A DNA stretch of 64,000 nucleotides. Source: Asbonarchaeum sp964517675. GTDB taxonomy: Archaea; Nanohalarchaeota; Nanosalinia; Nanosalinales; Nanoanaerosalinaceae. Position numbers and translations under genes: made by a program. Position 1 is the stretch's first letter. Every line of letters starts with the position of its first letter. Of the stretch, positions 16,816-26,031 are shown piece after piece. The notes below the pieces were generated by a model that was not told the origin of the DNA, did no database searches, and was given only the letters and a program-made list of their open reading frames with translations. Where the stretch lies: the NCBI GenBank assembly GCA_964517675.1, contig CAZFEL010000001.1, positions 124,001-188,000 on the forward strand, in the 5' to 3' direction.

Positions 16816-18210
16816 ATGGAGACAGAACACATGGTGAAGCGGCTGACGGAGTCCGGCTGCCTGGTAGAGCCGGAGGCAGTCGATGCCATGGCCGAGGAGG
16901 ACCTCAAACGGATCACCTCGATGCAGCCACGACCGATGGTGATCACGGAGCGGTTCCTCGAGAACCTCCACGAGCACCGTGAGGGCTCCGGGCGACGGAC
17001 GAAGGTCGAGGTCGAGAAAAGCTTCGAGGGCAACATGGAGGAGAAAGACGTCGAGGAGTTCGTCCAGTACTACCACGACAGGTACGAGCGCATGAAGGAG
17101 CTCCTGACCCAGCGGATGGAGCTGTCGAACGCTGTCTCGATCGGGCGGCTGGATGACCGCGGTGAGCGGGAGGACGTCTCGATCATCGGCATGGTCAGGG
17201 ACATGTACAAGACATCGAACAGTGGAAAGTGGATCGTGTACCTGGAGGATCCGTCCGGCTCGACGAAGGTCCTGGTCGATGAGGACGAGGGGGAGTGGAT
17301 CGTCGAGGATGAGGTCCTCGGGGTCTCGGGTCAGACCGGGGACGACATCGTGTTCGCCGACAGCGTGATCAGGCCCGACATACCGTTGTCACGAGATGTC
17401 CGGACGACGGATGAGGAGGTCTATGCCGCGTTCATCTCGGACATCCATTACGGATCGATCGATACCTTGGACGAGCGGATGGACACCTTCGCGGAGTGGC
17501 TCCGGTCGGGAGCGGAGGAGGCTGATAAGGTCAATTACCTCTTCGTCAACGGCGATATCGCGGAGGGGGTCGGCAACTACCCGGGCCAGAAGGATGAACT
17601 CGTGGTCACGGATATCTACAAGCAGTACGAGCGGTTCGAGGCCTTCATCGAGAAGGTACCCGATGATATCGCCGTTATCGTGGTGCCGGGGAACCACGAT
17701 TTCGTCCGGCTGGCCGAACCCCAGCCACCGTTCTCGGAGGAGACCCTTCCCAGCCTGGTGGAGAAGGACAACGTCTACCTGCTGTCGAACCCCGCGACTG
17801 TGAAGATCCATGGCTTCGACACCGAGGGCATCCGGGTGCTTCTGTACCACGGCTACTCCTTCGACAACCACGTGGACGCGATCCCGGACCTCCGGGAGAA
17901 GGGCTACGAGGAACCCCACCACGCGATGGTGGACTACCTGAAGCGTCGGCACCTGGCACCGACGTACGGCTCGAACCTGCTCAGCCCGGAGGAGCGGGAC
18001 TACATGGTGATCGATGAGGTCCCGGACATCTTCGTGATGGGTCACACACATGCCTTCGACGTGGAGAACTACAAGACGGTCAACCTGATATCCTCGGGGA
18101 CAATGCAGAGCCAGACGGATTTCCAGAAGCGAATGGGCCACAAGCCGGACCCCGGCAAGATCGCGCTGATCAATATCAAGACCCGGGACACGATCGTGAA
18201 GGAGGTATGA
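16816..18210 (+). CDS. polD1: DNA polymerase D small subunit (DP1)
   Basis: 464 residues from ATG 16816, chosen because GAGGTG (16803-16808) makes a Shine-Dalgarno at 7 nt; an in-frame ATG at 16801 would add five residues. An OB fold at about 120-195 (EDVSIIGMVRDMYKT) precedes a calcineurin-like phosphoesterase domain with SDIHYGS, VNGDIAEG, VPGNHD and GHTH. These residues give DP1 its 3'-5' proofreading exonuclease activity. It pairs with DP2, encoded next, for replicative synthesis. Confidence 0.95.
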   Translation: METEHMVKRLTESGCLVEPEAVDAMAEEDLKRITSMQPRPMVITERFLENLHEHREGSGRRTKVEVEKSFEGNMEEKDVEEFVQYYHDRYERMKELLTQRMELSNAVSIGRLDDRGEREDVSIIGMVRDMYKTSNSGKWIVYLEDPSGSTKVLVDEDEGEWIVEDEVLGVSGQTGDDIVFADSVIRPDIPLSRDVRTTDEEVYAAFISDIHYGSIDTLDERMDTFAEWLRSGAEEADKVNYLFVNGDIAEGVGNYPGQKDELVVTDIYKQYERFEAFIEKVPDDIAVIVVPGNHDFVRLAEPQPPFSEETLPSLVEKDNVYLLSNPATVKIHGFDTEGIRVLLYHGYSFDNHVDAIPDLREKGYEEPHHAMVDYLKRRHLAPTYGSNLLSPEERDYMVIDEVPDIFVMGHTHAFDVENYKTVNLISSGTMQSQTDFQKRMGHKPDPGKIALINIKTRDTIVKEV

Positions 18211-18338
18211 ACGATGATGCATGAACACGAACGGACGGCCTGTGAACCAGGATATAACAGTGAAGCAGTGATGAGGCTGCGTTCATGGTTGGGAGTGAAC
18301 GTCGCGGCCAGGGACGTGAACGTGGAGGCTGGGGGAGC

Positions 18339-21300
18339 ATGAGCGATATCGATAATTATTTCGAGATGATCGAGGACAAGCGGAAGGAGGCCTACGAGGT
18401 CGCGGACGAGGCACGGTCCCAGCACCGTGACCCGGAGCCGGAGGTCGATATCCCTGTGGCCGAGGACCTCGCCGCGAAGGCAGTGAGCCTGATCTCGGGG
18501 GCGATGTATCCTGAGCTGCGTGACTATCCTATCCCAGAGCGGATCCGCGAGCTCGAGGACGAGTACACGAAAAACGATGAACGGGTTGCCCTCGAGATCG
18601 GCCGCGAGATCGCGGAGAATGAGTTCCACGAGTTCGAGGACGATGTCGACCGCATCGATGCTGGGCTCCGTGTGGGTCTGTCCTACATGACAGGGGGCAT
18701 CACGACCGCGCCACTCGAGGGAATCGCTGACACCGAGATCAAGGAGAACGACGATGGGACGCGGTACCTGGCGGTCTATTACGCAGGCCCGATCCGGTCG
18801 GCCGGCGGGACGGCCTCGGCGCTGTCGGTCCTGGTCGCGGACTACATCCGGAAGAACGTCGGCCTGGAACGGTACAAGCCCCGGGACGAGGAGATCGACC
18901 GGTACGCGGTCGAGGTCGAGGATTACTTCACACGGGTGACCAAGAAACAGTACACCCCGGAGCGGAAAGAGACACGGTTCATCGCGGAGAACGTCCCGAT
19001 CGAGGTGACCGGCTCACCGACCGATCAGCTGGATGTCTCGAACCACAAGGACCTCGAACGGATCGATACGAACCGCATCCGGGGGGGGATGTGCCTGATC
19101 TACCTCGATGGGCTGCCGCTGAAGGCCTCGAAGATCCGGAAGCGGATCGACAGCTACGGCGAGGAGTTCGGGCTCCAGCACTGGGACTGGGTCGAGGAGT
19201 ACCTCGATCTCCAGCACGAGATCCACTCCTCGGGTGATGAGGACGAGGAAGAAACTGAGGAGGATACGGAGAAGGAATACGAGCCCTCGGACAAGTTCCT
19301 CGGTTCCCTGACGGCGGGACGACCGGTCTTCGCCCATCCCGGGAGGAAGGGAGGGTTCCGGCTGCGGTACGGCCGCTCGCGGACAGGAGGGCTGGCTGCG
19401 GTCAACTTCCACCCGGCGACGATGGAGGTCACGGACAGGTTCATGGCGATCGGGACCCAGCTGAAGGTCGAGTACCCTGGCAAGGGGACGGTCTCGGTGC
19501 CGTGTGACTCGATCGATGGCCCGATCGTCAGGCTGGATGACGGCGAGGTCCGCCAGCTCGAGACCCGCGAGGAGGCTGCGGAGGTCACGGACAGGGTCGA
19601 GGAGATCCTGTTCCTCGGGGATATGCTGGTCCCGTTCGGGGAGTTCGTCGAGAACGGCAAAGAGCTCCTCCCATCACCGTACGTGGAGGAGTGGTGGGCC
19701 CAGGATGTCGAGGCAGCATTGGACGATACCGAGGTTGACCTTGAGGTCGACCTTGACCATTACATAAAAAGGCCGTTCGAGACCCCTGACTTCGAGACCG
19801 CCATGTCCATAGCACAGCAGCTGGATGTGCCGCTGCACCCGGACCATACGTACCTGTGGCACGATATCGATGATGGCCTGTTCGGGGAGCTGTACGGGGC
19901 TGTCGCGGACGGGAGCTTCGAGGGCGAGAACCTCGTGATCGATGCGGACGCGAAAGATGCCCTTGAGGAGCTTTTCATACCACATACTGTCGAGGACGAT
20001 GGCGAAGTCCTTGTGCTGCACGGCGATGTCGGGGCAGCGGTCCACGCATCCCTCGATCCGGACGAGACGGATCTTGAGGACTTCGAGGATGTCCCGGCGG
20101 GTATCGAGGAGAGCCTCGGGGCCACAATCCGTGACGTCGGGACGATCTTCCTGGGTGGCCGGATGGGCCGCCCGGAGAAGGCCGAGCGCCGGTTCCTGAA
20201 GGGTAAGCCCCAGCTGCTTTTCCCCTGCGGGAAAGACGAGGGCGGACGGATGCGTAACCTGATACGGAGCTACAACGAACACGAAACGGTCAACGAAGAG
20301 ATCATCCACAACCACTGTCCTTCCTGTGACCGTGACGTGCATTTCAGCTACTGCCCGTACTGCGATGAGCCGACCGAGGAGATGCAGTACTGTTCCTCCT
20401 GTGGCAAGCGGACGGAGGAAGACATCTGCCCGAACTGCGGGGAGGAGACCTCGCGGAAGAAATACACCGATATCCCGCTGAAGGAGCTGCTAGATATCGC
20501 CCAGCGGAACACTGAGGTGGACGAGCTACCTGAGCTGCTGAAGTCCCCGCGTGCGGTAACGGGCAAGCATCGGCACGTCGAACCCCTGGAAAAGGGGCTG
20601 CTCCGCGGGAAGCATGATCTGTACGTGAACAAGGACGGGACAGTGCGGTATGACTCGACTGACCTGACGATGACCCATTTCAAGCCCCGCGAGATCAACG
20701 TCACCCCGGAGAAGCTACGTGAACTGGGCTATGAGGAGGATATCAACGGCGAGCCACTGGCGGACGAGGACCAGGTCCTCGAGCTGAAACCCCAGGACAT
20801 CGTGATATCGGAGAACGATATGAACTACTCCGCGACGGAGTGTATGTACCGCTCCTCGCGATTCGTCGATGACCTCCTCGAGCAGTTCTACGGGCTGGAG
20901 GAGTTCTACGGGTTCGATGATCCCCAGGATGTGGTCGGGGAGCTGGTGATCGGGCTGGCACCGCACACCTCGGGCGGCATCATCGGCCGCATCATCGGGT
21001 TCACGGAGGCGAAAGGGACCTACGCCCACCCGTACTGGCATGCTGCCAAGCGACGGAACTGTGACGGGGACGAGGACTCGATCATCCTGCTGATGGATGC
21101 CCTGCTGAACTTCTCCAGGCAGTTCCTCCCGGACCAGCGCGGTACCAGGACGATGGATGCACCGCTGATCCTTTCGACGGTCCTGAACCCGGATGAGGTC
21201 GATGACGAGTCGTGGAACGTGGACGTCCAGGGGAGATACCCGCCCAGCTTCTATGAGGCGACCCACCGGTTCGCCGATCCTGGCGAGGTCGATGTCGAGA

Positions 21301-21809
21301 TCGCGGAGGACAGGATCGAGCGCGATGACCCGTTCAACTTCGAGTACACCCATCCCTCGAGTGATGTCGAGGCTGCCCCGATCCAGTCGAGCTATGTGAC
21401 ACTCGGCGAGATGGCGGAGAAGGTCACGGTCCAGCTTGATCTGGGCAGGAAGACGAAGGCCGTCGAGGCCAACGAGGTGGCGGAGCTGCTGTTACAGAAG
21501 CATTTCATCACGGACATCAAGGGTAACCTGCGGGCGTTCTCCCGCCAGCAGCTGCGCTGTGTGGACTGCAACGAGAAGTACCGCCGGGCTCCCCTCGCCG
21601 GGGAGTGCACGCGGTGCGGTGGCCGACTGCTGCTGACGGTCTCGGAGGGCACGATCCGGAAGTACCTCGAACCGTCGGAGGAGATCGCGGACAACTTCGC
21701 GATCTCGACGTACCGCAGGCAGCATATCCACAAGCTGAAGCGCCAGATCCAGTCGCTGTTCGGGAAAGCTAACAAGCAGTCGAGCCTCGGCCAGTTCACG
21801 TCGGATTGA
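18339..21809 (+). CDS. polD2: DNA polymerase D large subunit (DP2)
   Basis: 1156 residues from ATG 18339 (MSDIDNYFEMIED aligns with known DP2 N-termini; in-frame ATG 18285 follows a TATAAC element and would add 18). Catalytic NCDGDEDS with the paired aspartates begins at about residue 907. Zinc clusters CPSC/CPYC/CSSC/CPNC lie at about 660-705 and CVDC/CTRC near the C-terminus. The last residues include QSSLGQF, a PCNA-binding PIP box. No intein interrupts the NCDGDEDS site, where some archaea carry one. An acidic low-complexity loop of about 20 residues lies near residue 290. It forms the replicative polymerase with DP1. Confidence 0.95.
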   Translation: MSDIDNYFEMIEDKRKEAYEVADEARSQHRDPEPEVDIPVAEDLAAKAVSLISGAMYPELRDYPIPERIRELEDEYTKNDERVALEIGREIAENEFHEFEDDVDRIDAGLRVGLSYMTGGITTAPLEGIADTEIKENDDGTRYLAVYYAGPIRSAGGTASALSVLVADYIRKNVGLERYKPRDEEIDRYAVEVEDYFTRVTKKQYTPERKETRFIAENVPIEVTGSPTDQLDVSNHKDLERIDTNRIRGGMCLIYLDGLPLKASKIRKRIDSYGEEFGLQHWDWVEEYLDLQHEIHSSGDEDEEETEEDTEKEYEPSDKFLGSLTAGRPVFAHPGRKGGFRLRYGRSRTGGLAAVNFHPATMEVTDRFMAIGTQLKVEYPGKGTVSVPCDSIDGPIVRLDDGEVRQLETREEAAEVTDRVEEILFLGDMLVPFGEFVENGKELLPSPYVEEWWAQDVEAALDDTEVDLEVDLDHYIKRPFETPDFETAMSIAQQLDVPLHPDHTYLWHDIDDGLFGELYGAVADGSFEGENLVIDADAKDALEELFIPHTVEDDGEVLVLHGDVGAAVHASLDPDETDLEDFEDVPAGIEESLGATIRDVGTIFLGGRMGRPEKAERRFLKGKPQLLFPCGKDEGGRMRNLIRSYNEHETVNEEIIHNHCPSCDRDVHFSYCPYCDEPTEEMQYCSSCGKRTEEDICPNCGEETSRKKYTDIPLKELLDIAQRNTEVDELPELLKSPRAVTGKHRHVEPLEKGLLRGKHDLYVNKDGTVRYDSTDLTMTHFKPREINVTPEKLRELGYEEDINGEPLADEDQVLELKPQDIVISENDMNYSATECMYRSSRFVDDLLEQFYGLEEFYGFDDPQDVVGELVIGLAPHTSGGIIGRIIGFTEAKGTYAHPYWHAAKRRNCDGDEDSIILLMDALLNFSRQFLPDQRGTRTMDAPLILSTVLNPDEVDDESWNVDVQGRYPPSFYEATHRFADPGEVDVEIAEDRIERDDPFNFEYTHPSSDVEAAPIQSSYVTLGEMAEKVTVQLDLGRKTKAVEANEVAELLLQKHFITDIKGNLRAFSRQQLRCVDCNEKYRRAPLAGECTRCGGRLLLTVSEGTIRKYLEPSEEIADNFAISTYRRQHIHKLKRQIQSLFGKANKQSSLGQFTSD

Positions 21810-22088
21810 TCGTTTGAAAGTTTCTCTGTGTTCATGATATCTCTGTGCTCCTGCGGAAGGGTGGACGTAGCTATGACGTCTTCCGGGCACAACCGAGCCT
21901 TTTTATACTGGTTCACTCGGACCTCAAGAGGTTCTTAAGCGTTGTTGTTCACGCAGCCGCTGTGAAGGATGCTGTTGCCTTATAAAATGGCTGTGGTCTG
22001 CGATGTTCGTAGCGTGAACTGTCGTGTATGCTGAGGGGCTCGTCCGGACCCCATGGCTTCGAGTAACGTTGTGTCTACACGGTGACAC

Positions 22089-22110
22089 CTGGAGGCGAAA
22101 TGAAGGGGTG
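22089..22110 (+). promoter_or_regulatory. ORB-like origin recognition box D
   Basis: CTGGAGGCGAAATGA followed by AGGGGTG. The right half matches boxes A and E closely; the left dyad half is weaker. Confidence 0.6.
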
Positions 22111-22148
22111 TGCGTGGTTCATCCCGGACCGCCGGTTTTCGGCCCCAT

Positions 22149-22170
22149 CTCCAGATGAAACGAGGGGGTG
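22149..22170 (+). promoter_or_regulatory. ORB-like origin recognition box E
   Basis: CTCCAGATGAAACGA followed by GGGGGTG, differing from box A at only three of 22 positions. It shows that the origin signal continues beyond the orc1-polD block. Confidence 0.8.
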
Positions 22171-22243
22171 TGTGAACCCGGGTGAACGTGATCGGGGTTC
22201 ATGTGAGGGTAGACTTATGAGTGGCCTGTCCCCATGCTGTTCT

Positions 22244-22672
22244 ATGTCGAGCCCTGAAGCGAAGGATATCATGACGGAGGGAGTCTATGCGATCGATAGC
22301 GATGAAACGGTCACGGCCGCTGCCGAGGAGATGAAAGACCAGGGCACACGGAGCCTGGTCGTGACGGAGGGCGATGAGGTCGTCGGTATCGTGGTCGCAC
22401 GTGATGTCGTGTACAAAATCGTTGCGGAGGGTGAAGATCCGGATGACGCGATGGTCTCCCAGGTGATGACACCGGACCTGATCACGGCGGACCCGCATGA
22501 CGATGTGGCCGAGATCGCGCGGGCGATGCTGGAGAACGATATCTCGCGTATCCCGATCCTGCGGGGCGAGACGCTGGTCGGTATCGTGACCCACACTGAC
22601 ATCCTGCGTGCCTGGCCGGGCTATGTCGAGCTGCTCGAGGAGAAAGCCCACACCGGGATGAGTGACCTCTAG
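22244..22672 (+). CDS. Tandem CBS-domain protein
   Basis: 142 residues from ATG 22244 (earlier in-frame starts run through the ORB region). Two CBS motifs fill the protein: AKDIMTEGVYAIDSDETV...GIVVARDVV (about residues 5-60) and VMTPDLITADPHDDV...RIPILRGETLVGIVTHTDIL (about 74-130). CBS pairs bind adenine nucleotides and act as energy or ligand sensors. No catalytic partner is fused. A TTATGAG element 27 bp upstream may be its TATA box. The stop lies in a CTAG shared with the convergent zinc-ribbon gene. Confidence 0.88.
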   Translation: MSSPEAKDIMTEGVYAIDSDETVTAAAEEMKDQGTRSLVVTEGDEVVGIVVARDVVYKIVAEGEDPDDAMVSQVMTPDLITADPHDDVAEIARAMLENDISRIPILRGETLVGIVTHTDILRAWPGYVELLEEKAHTGMSDL

Positions 22673-22839
22673 AAGCTCCACTTGTCCTCGAGCTTGGTCC
22701 CGCATTCAGGGCAGATGTAGATGTCGGTCTCTTCTGTCGGTGACTCGATGGTCTCCTCGTGTTCCATCAGGACGCCGCAGTTCCGGCACTCCGGGACTTC
22801 GTCCCGGTCGCGGAACGTGAACTCGGGTTCGCCTGTCAT
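22669..22839 (-). CDS. Small zinc-ribbon protein (56 aa)
   Basis: 56 residues from ATG 22839. Two cysteine pairs, Cys18-RN-Cys21 and Cys43-PE-Cys46 (ICPECGTKL), would form one zinc ribbon; the interior is acidic. A minus-strand TTTAAT at about 22863-22868 lies 26 bp upstream of the ATG and supports a real leaderless gene. Single-domain zinc ribbons are numerous in archaea and their functions are mostly unknown. The stop overlaps the CBS-gene stop. Confidence 0.75.
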   Translation of the reverse strand: MTGEPEFTFRDRDEVPECRNCGVLMEHEETIESPTEETDIYICPECGTKLEDKWSF

Positions 22840-22885
22840 GTATGGTGGTTGGGAGAAGCGGGATTAAAGGGTTGTGGCGCCTGGA

Positions 22886-23461
22886 TCATACCTGCTCGAG
22901 ACCGTCCTCGAGGTCCGCCCAGACCTCCTCGATGCCCTGTTCGGCGTTGATCTCGATCAGCCTGACGTCCTCGTGGTCCTCGTAATGCCGGTAGAGGTCC
23001 TCGATGTTGTCGGACTGTCTGTCGATTTTCCTCTCGATGTTCTTCCGGCTGTCATCGTCCCGCCCTCGTTCGAGCAGCCTGTCGTACAGGACCTGTGTAT
23101 CGTCGATCCGGAGGTAGATCATGGCATCGAGGTCGTCCAGCCGGTCCATCTGGTCTGCCTGGTCCTGTGATCGCGGCCAGCCGTCGAGCACGTAGCCGTC
23201 GTCGGTGTCGGAGTTCTGGAGGCGTTCGTCGAGGAACGTCCGGACGGTCTCCGTCGGTGGTGCTGCCCCACGATCGAGGAGGTCATCGAGGGTCTCGTAG
23301 GGCTCGTCCTCGTCCAGGTAGCCGTTCTGGTCGAGGCTGCGGTCGCTGTTGTCCCTGAGCAGCTCGCCGGTGGAGATATGGGGGATACCGTATTCCTGTT
23401 CGATCCGCTTGCCCTGTGTCCCCTTGCCGGAGCCGGTGAGTCCCATGAGTGCGAGTTTCAT
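22886..23461 (-). CDS. adk: Adenylate kinase
   Basis: 191 residues. P-loop GLTGSGKGTQ at 8-17; AMP-binding HISTGELLRD at about 28-37; DGWPRSQDQ at about 90-98 (equivalent to the DGFPR motif); LID-region RGRDDDSRKNIERK. A reversible 2 ADP = ATP + AMP kinase of the cytosol. DGWPR instead of DGFPR is a mild substitution. The gene lies 3 nt after the IDO-like gene and is probably co-transcribed with it. Confidence 0.92.
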   Translation of the reverse strand: MKLALMGLTGSGKGTQGKRIEQEYGIPHISTGELLRDNSDRSLDQNGYLDEDEPYETLDDLLDRGAAPPTETVRTFLDERLQNSDTDDGYVLDGWPRSQDQADQMDRLDDLDAMIYLRIDDTQVLYDRLLERGRDDDSRKNIERKIDRQSDNIEDLYRHYEDHEDVRLIEINAEQGIEEVWADLEDGLEQV

Positions 23462-23464
23462 CTG

Positions 23465-24712
23465 TCACAGCTGCTGGCTGTCTTTCTCGCGTTCGAGCAT
23501 GGTCTCGATGCCCTTTTGCATCATCGCCTCGGGATCGTCGGTGAACGCGCTCTTACCGGTCTCCTGTTTGAGGTCACCGAGGAACTCGATGAAGTTGGTC
23601 CCGCCGGTCCCCATCTCGTCACCGACCTTCTCTAAGATGTACTCGACGGCGTAGGTGAGATGGATCTCCCGGAAGGCATAGATGTTCTCGAGGGTGCCAT
23701 TGTACAGCTCTTCGAGCTCCTCGTCGTCTGTCTCCTCGATGAACTCCCTGACCGCGGGCCCGTCCTCGATTGCAGCGACGAAGGTGCGGTGACCCTCGGG
23801 CATGTACTCACGCATGTCATCGATGTGTTGGGTGAGGACGTTGGTGTCGTGGCTGATATCGAGGGCTGCGTCCAGGGCCGGCATGATGGTGCTCTGTGCA
23901 CCTGTCTCCCCGCGGAAGCTCTGTGGCCCATCGAGTTCCTCGACCCCTTCGTAGATGATACCGTCGAAGCCCTCGATGTACGGGCGGAACCCTTCCTCCT
24001 CGTCGGCGTAGACGTCAGGGGAGTTGTGCTCCGGCATCCGCTTGAGTGTCTCGACCATCTCCGCGGTCGAGGCCTCCATGTCGGCGAGGGCCTGTTTCGC
24101 GGTCTCGAGGTCGCCCTCGCCCGCTGCCCGCTCGAGGTACGGGATCGCGGTGAGGGCGTCGGCTGCTTCGTTCTCGATCTCGGTGTGGATGAGCATGAAC
24201 CAGGCCTCATCCTCCATGTCGACGAAGTTCTGGAAGGTATCGATGTCTTCCAGTTCGATCGGTCCGTTCTCGTCCTCCCGCTCCCAGTTGGCCAGGGAGT
24301 ACGCATCGAAGGACAGGATCGGTGGCACGTTGAGCCGGTGGGTGGATTCGTACAGCGGCTCTGCGATCCCTTGGGGGATGTGATCTTCCGTCTCTGCCCC
24401 TGTCTTGTGGACATAGGCTGAAGCGAGGAAGCTCGAGACCTGGTACATGCGGAACAGCTCCTGGTTGTCCAGCTGGTTGTAGAGATCGTCGTCCGGTGTA
24501 CCGAGCTGCCGGAGCTCGTCCCGCAGCTCGTCGTCCTCGAGCTTCCGGGGCAGGGCGTGGCCGAGGCGGTCGAGATCGGCGAGATACTCGTCATCGGTCT
24601 CGAACCGTGGCAGCGGGTCCTCGGATGGGAGGAACCCTCGCTCCACGTCGACATCGTATGCGTTGAAGTCGTCCTCATCATAGACCTGCGTGATATCGGG
24701 ATACTGTGTCAT
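23465..24712 (-). CDS. Indoleamine 2,3-dioxygenase-like haem protein
   Basis: 415 residues from ATG 24712 (TTTTTAAAC about 28 bp upstream). Diagnostic IDO blocks appear in order: SSFLASAYVHK, PQGIAEPLYE, PPILSFDAYSLANWER, RPYIEGFDGIIYEG, GAQSTIMPALD, MREYMPEGHRTFVAAI, FREIHLTYAVEYIL with the proximal haem His, and GTGGTNFIEFL. Known IDOs open the indole ring of tryptophan to N-formylkynurenine. The residues that set indole specificity cannot be verified here. No kynurenine-pathway gene is nearby. The partner gene is adk, 3 nt downstream. An archaeal IDO is unusual to my knowledge. Confidence 0.85.
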   Translation of the reverse strand: MTQYPDITQVYDEDDFNAYDVDVERGFLPSEDPLPRFETDDEYLADLDRLGHALPRKLEDDELRDELRQLGTPDDDLYNQLDNQELFRMYQVSSFLASAYVHKTGAETEDHIPQGIAEPLYESTHRLNVPPILSFDAYSLANWEREDENGPIELEDIDTFQNFVDMEDEAWFMLIHTEIENEAADALTAIPYLERAAGEGDLETAKQALADMEASTAEMVETLKRMPEHNSPDVYADEEEGFRPYIEGFDGIIYEGVEELDGPQSFRGETGAQSTIMPALDAALDISHDTNVLTQHIDDMREYMPEGHRTFVAAIEDGPAVREFIEETDDEELEELYNGTLENIYAFREIHLTYAVEYILEKVGDEMGTGGTNFIEFLGDLKQETGKSAFTDDPEAMMQKGIETMLEREKDSQQL

Positions 24713-24821
24713 GGCTGGGGCCTTTTCCCGCCTGAGTTTAAAAACGGTGGCGGTGTGACCGCTCGCGGGGATACGGCTGTTAACCCGTGTCTTTTTGGGC
24801 TCTGCTCGTGATGTTTTTCTA

Positions 24822-24920
24822 TGGATATCGAGGTCCGAACGCTCGGAGACGATGAACGCCGTCACTGGGTCCTGTACCGGATTGCCCATGGTGATTTCTG
24901 TGGTGGCTGTCGGTGCTGAG
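24822..24920 (+). CDS. Possible 32-aa small protein with Cys-rich end
   Basis: A short frame in the 280-bp gap between the divergent IDO-like and paralog genes. It is charged and ends with CGGCRC. No clear TATA box or Shine-Dalgarno precedes it. It could be chance. Confidence 0.2.
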
Positions 24921-24963
24921 CGATAAAAAAGCGTTCGGTGCCTGGTGTGTCGCCCGCATTTCT

Positions 24964-24970
24964 TTTAAGT
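24964..24970 (+). promoter_or_regulatory. TATA box of the three-paralog cluster
   Basis: TTTTAAG 26 bp before ATG 24992; no comparable box precedes the second and third genes. Confidence 0.65.
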
Positions 24971-24991
24971 ACTGAGACCCCACTCGGTTGT

Positions 24992-25468
24992 ATGTACGTA
25001 GAGGAGGAGGTCTCGCGGAAGACATCCACGGTGGATGTGCAGGACTGGGAGCAGGCCTACAGTGAGATCAAGAACATCCTGGAGAATCGTTTTTTCTTCC
25101 ACCGTGTCGAGGAGGAGAAGTTCAGGCATCACACGGAGAAGGGCCTGATCGTCTCGAAGCTGAACTGCTACCGCGAGGTCGATGACTACACGACGATCGA
25201 GATCACGATCGTGATGACGATCGAACAGCAGAGCCCGGAGGAGACGGCAGCACACATCACATTGGACTCGAAGGGTGAGGTCGTGACCCGGTACCCTGAG
25301 CGGTCGCGGTTCCAGCGTTCTGTGATCTATTTCGCGATCCGTTCGCTGTGGGACAAACTCGTCTACGGCTGGGCGCGTGGCAAGTGGAAGGATGAGGCCC
25401 AGCAGCTCCAGATCGACGTGCACTCGGAGATCCGCGGCTTCATGCAGTCGATGGAGACGAGGCGATAG
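24992..25468 (+). CDS. Unknown family, tandem paralog 1 of 3
   Basis: 158 residues from ATG 24992. No known domain is recognised. The pattern is an acidic N-terminal helix, a beta-rich middle (LIVSKLNCYREVDDYTTIEITIVMTIE), then FQRSVIYFAIRSLWDK and a closing amphipathic helix (EAQQLQIDVHSEIRGFMQS). No signal peptide or membrane helix is seen. The second gene begins 3 nt after the stop. The arrangement (beta meander plus C-terminal helix) suggests a START/polyketide-cyclase-like cup, but this is a guess. Confidence 0.75.
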   Translation: MYVEEEVSRKTSTVDVQDWEQAYSEIKNILENRFFFHRVEEEKFRHHTEKGLIVSKLNCYREVDDYTTIEITIVMTIEQQSPEETAAHITLDSKGEVVTRYPERSRFQRSVIYFAIRSLWDKLVYGWARGKWKDEAQQLQIDVHSEIRGFMQSMETRR

Positions 25469-25471
25469 CTC

Positions 25472-26029
25472 ATGGGAGAAAAGACCGAGGTCGTCCAGCG
25501 TGAGGACGTGATCTACGGTGAGAACCTGGACGAGATGATGGAGTACTACCGGGGCATCCAGCAGACCCTTTTAGACCTGGATTTCGATGAGATCGAGGAG
25601 GCACGCTCGGAGCACTGGGAGAACCTGCCGTTCAAGCAGACGATCTATGCTGACATGTGGAAGGATCCGTTCACGAAGATACAGATCAAGATCAAGGCCC
25701 GCGTGAAGACGCCACGCCGTGACCGCCGGACGACTCAGGACCTGTTCAAGGGGATCTTTTTCATCTCGGGCTATGTCGTCCGTGAGCGGTACGGGCACTG
25801 GGAGTACTTCGAGGAGAACTCCTGGTTCAAGCGGTCGGTGATCTACAAGGGGTTCCAGCGGATACTGCGGAGCTTCCTGTTCAGGAAGGAGTTCAAAAAA
25901 TATAAGGAGGAGGCAGAAGAACTTACCATCGAGGTCACCTCCCGGATCCGGGAGTTCGAGGGATCGGTCCCGGCGATCGGGAAGTCCAAACGCGAGTGGT
26001 TCCAGCCGAGCTACAGGGAGAGGCGATAA
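25472..26029 (+). CDS. Unknown family, tandem paralog 2 of 3
   Basis: 185 residues. Shared with paralog 1: WFKRSVIYKGFQRI and EAEELTIEVTSRIREF. Shared with paralog 3: the C-terminal tail IGKSKREWFQP (VGKSRRLHFEP in paralog 3). The middle is more basic (KIQIKIKARVKTPRRDRR). The gap to the third gene is 2 nt (stop 26027-26029, ATG 26032). An operon of three is clear. Confidence 0.75.
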   Translation: MGEKTEVVQREDVIYGENLDEMMEYYRGIQQTLLDLDFDEIEEARSEHWENLPFKQTIYADMWKDPFTKIQIKIKARVKTPRRDRRTTQDLFKGIFFISGYVVRERYGHWEYFEENSWFKRSVIYKGFQRILRSFLFRKEFKKYKEEAEELTIEVTSRIREFEGSVPAIGKSKREWFQPSYRERR

Positions 26030-26031
26030 CG

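Larger units (their letters stand above)
21810..22243. other. ORB-bearing intergenic region downstream of polD2
   Basis: 434 bp without a convincing gene. It holds two ORB-like boxes (22089-22110 and 22149-22170), several GTTCAC/GTGAAC hexamers (21911, 21947, 22014, 22172, 22182), and TATA-like stretches near 21898-21908 and 21979-21987. The second TATA could start a short RNA, but no product is recognised. The polD1-polD2 gap (18211-18338) has similar GAAC/GTGAAC hexamers. Confidence 0.6.
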
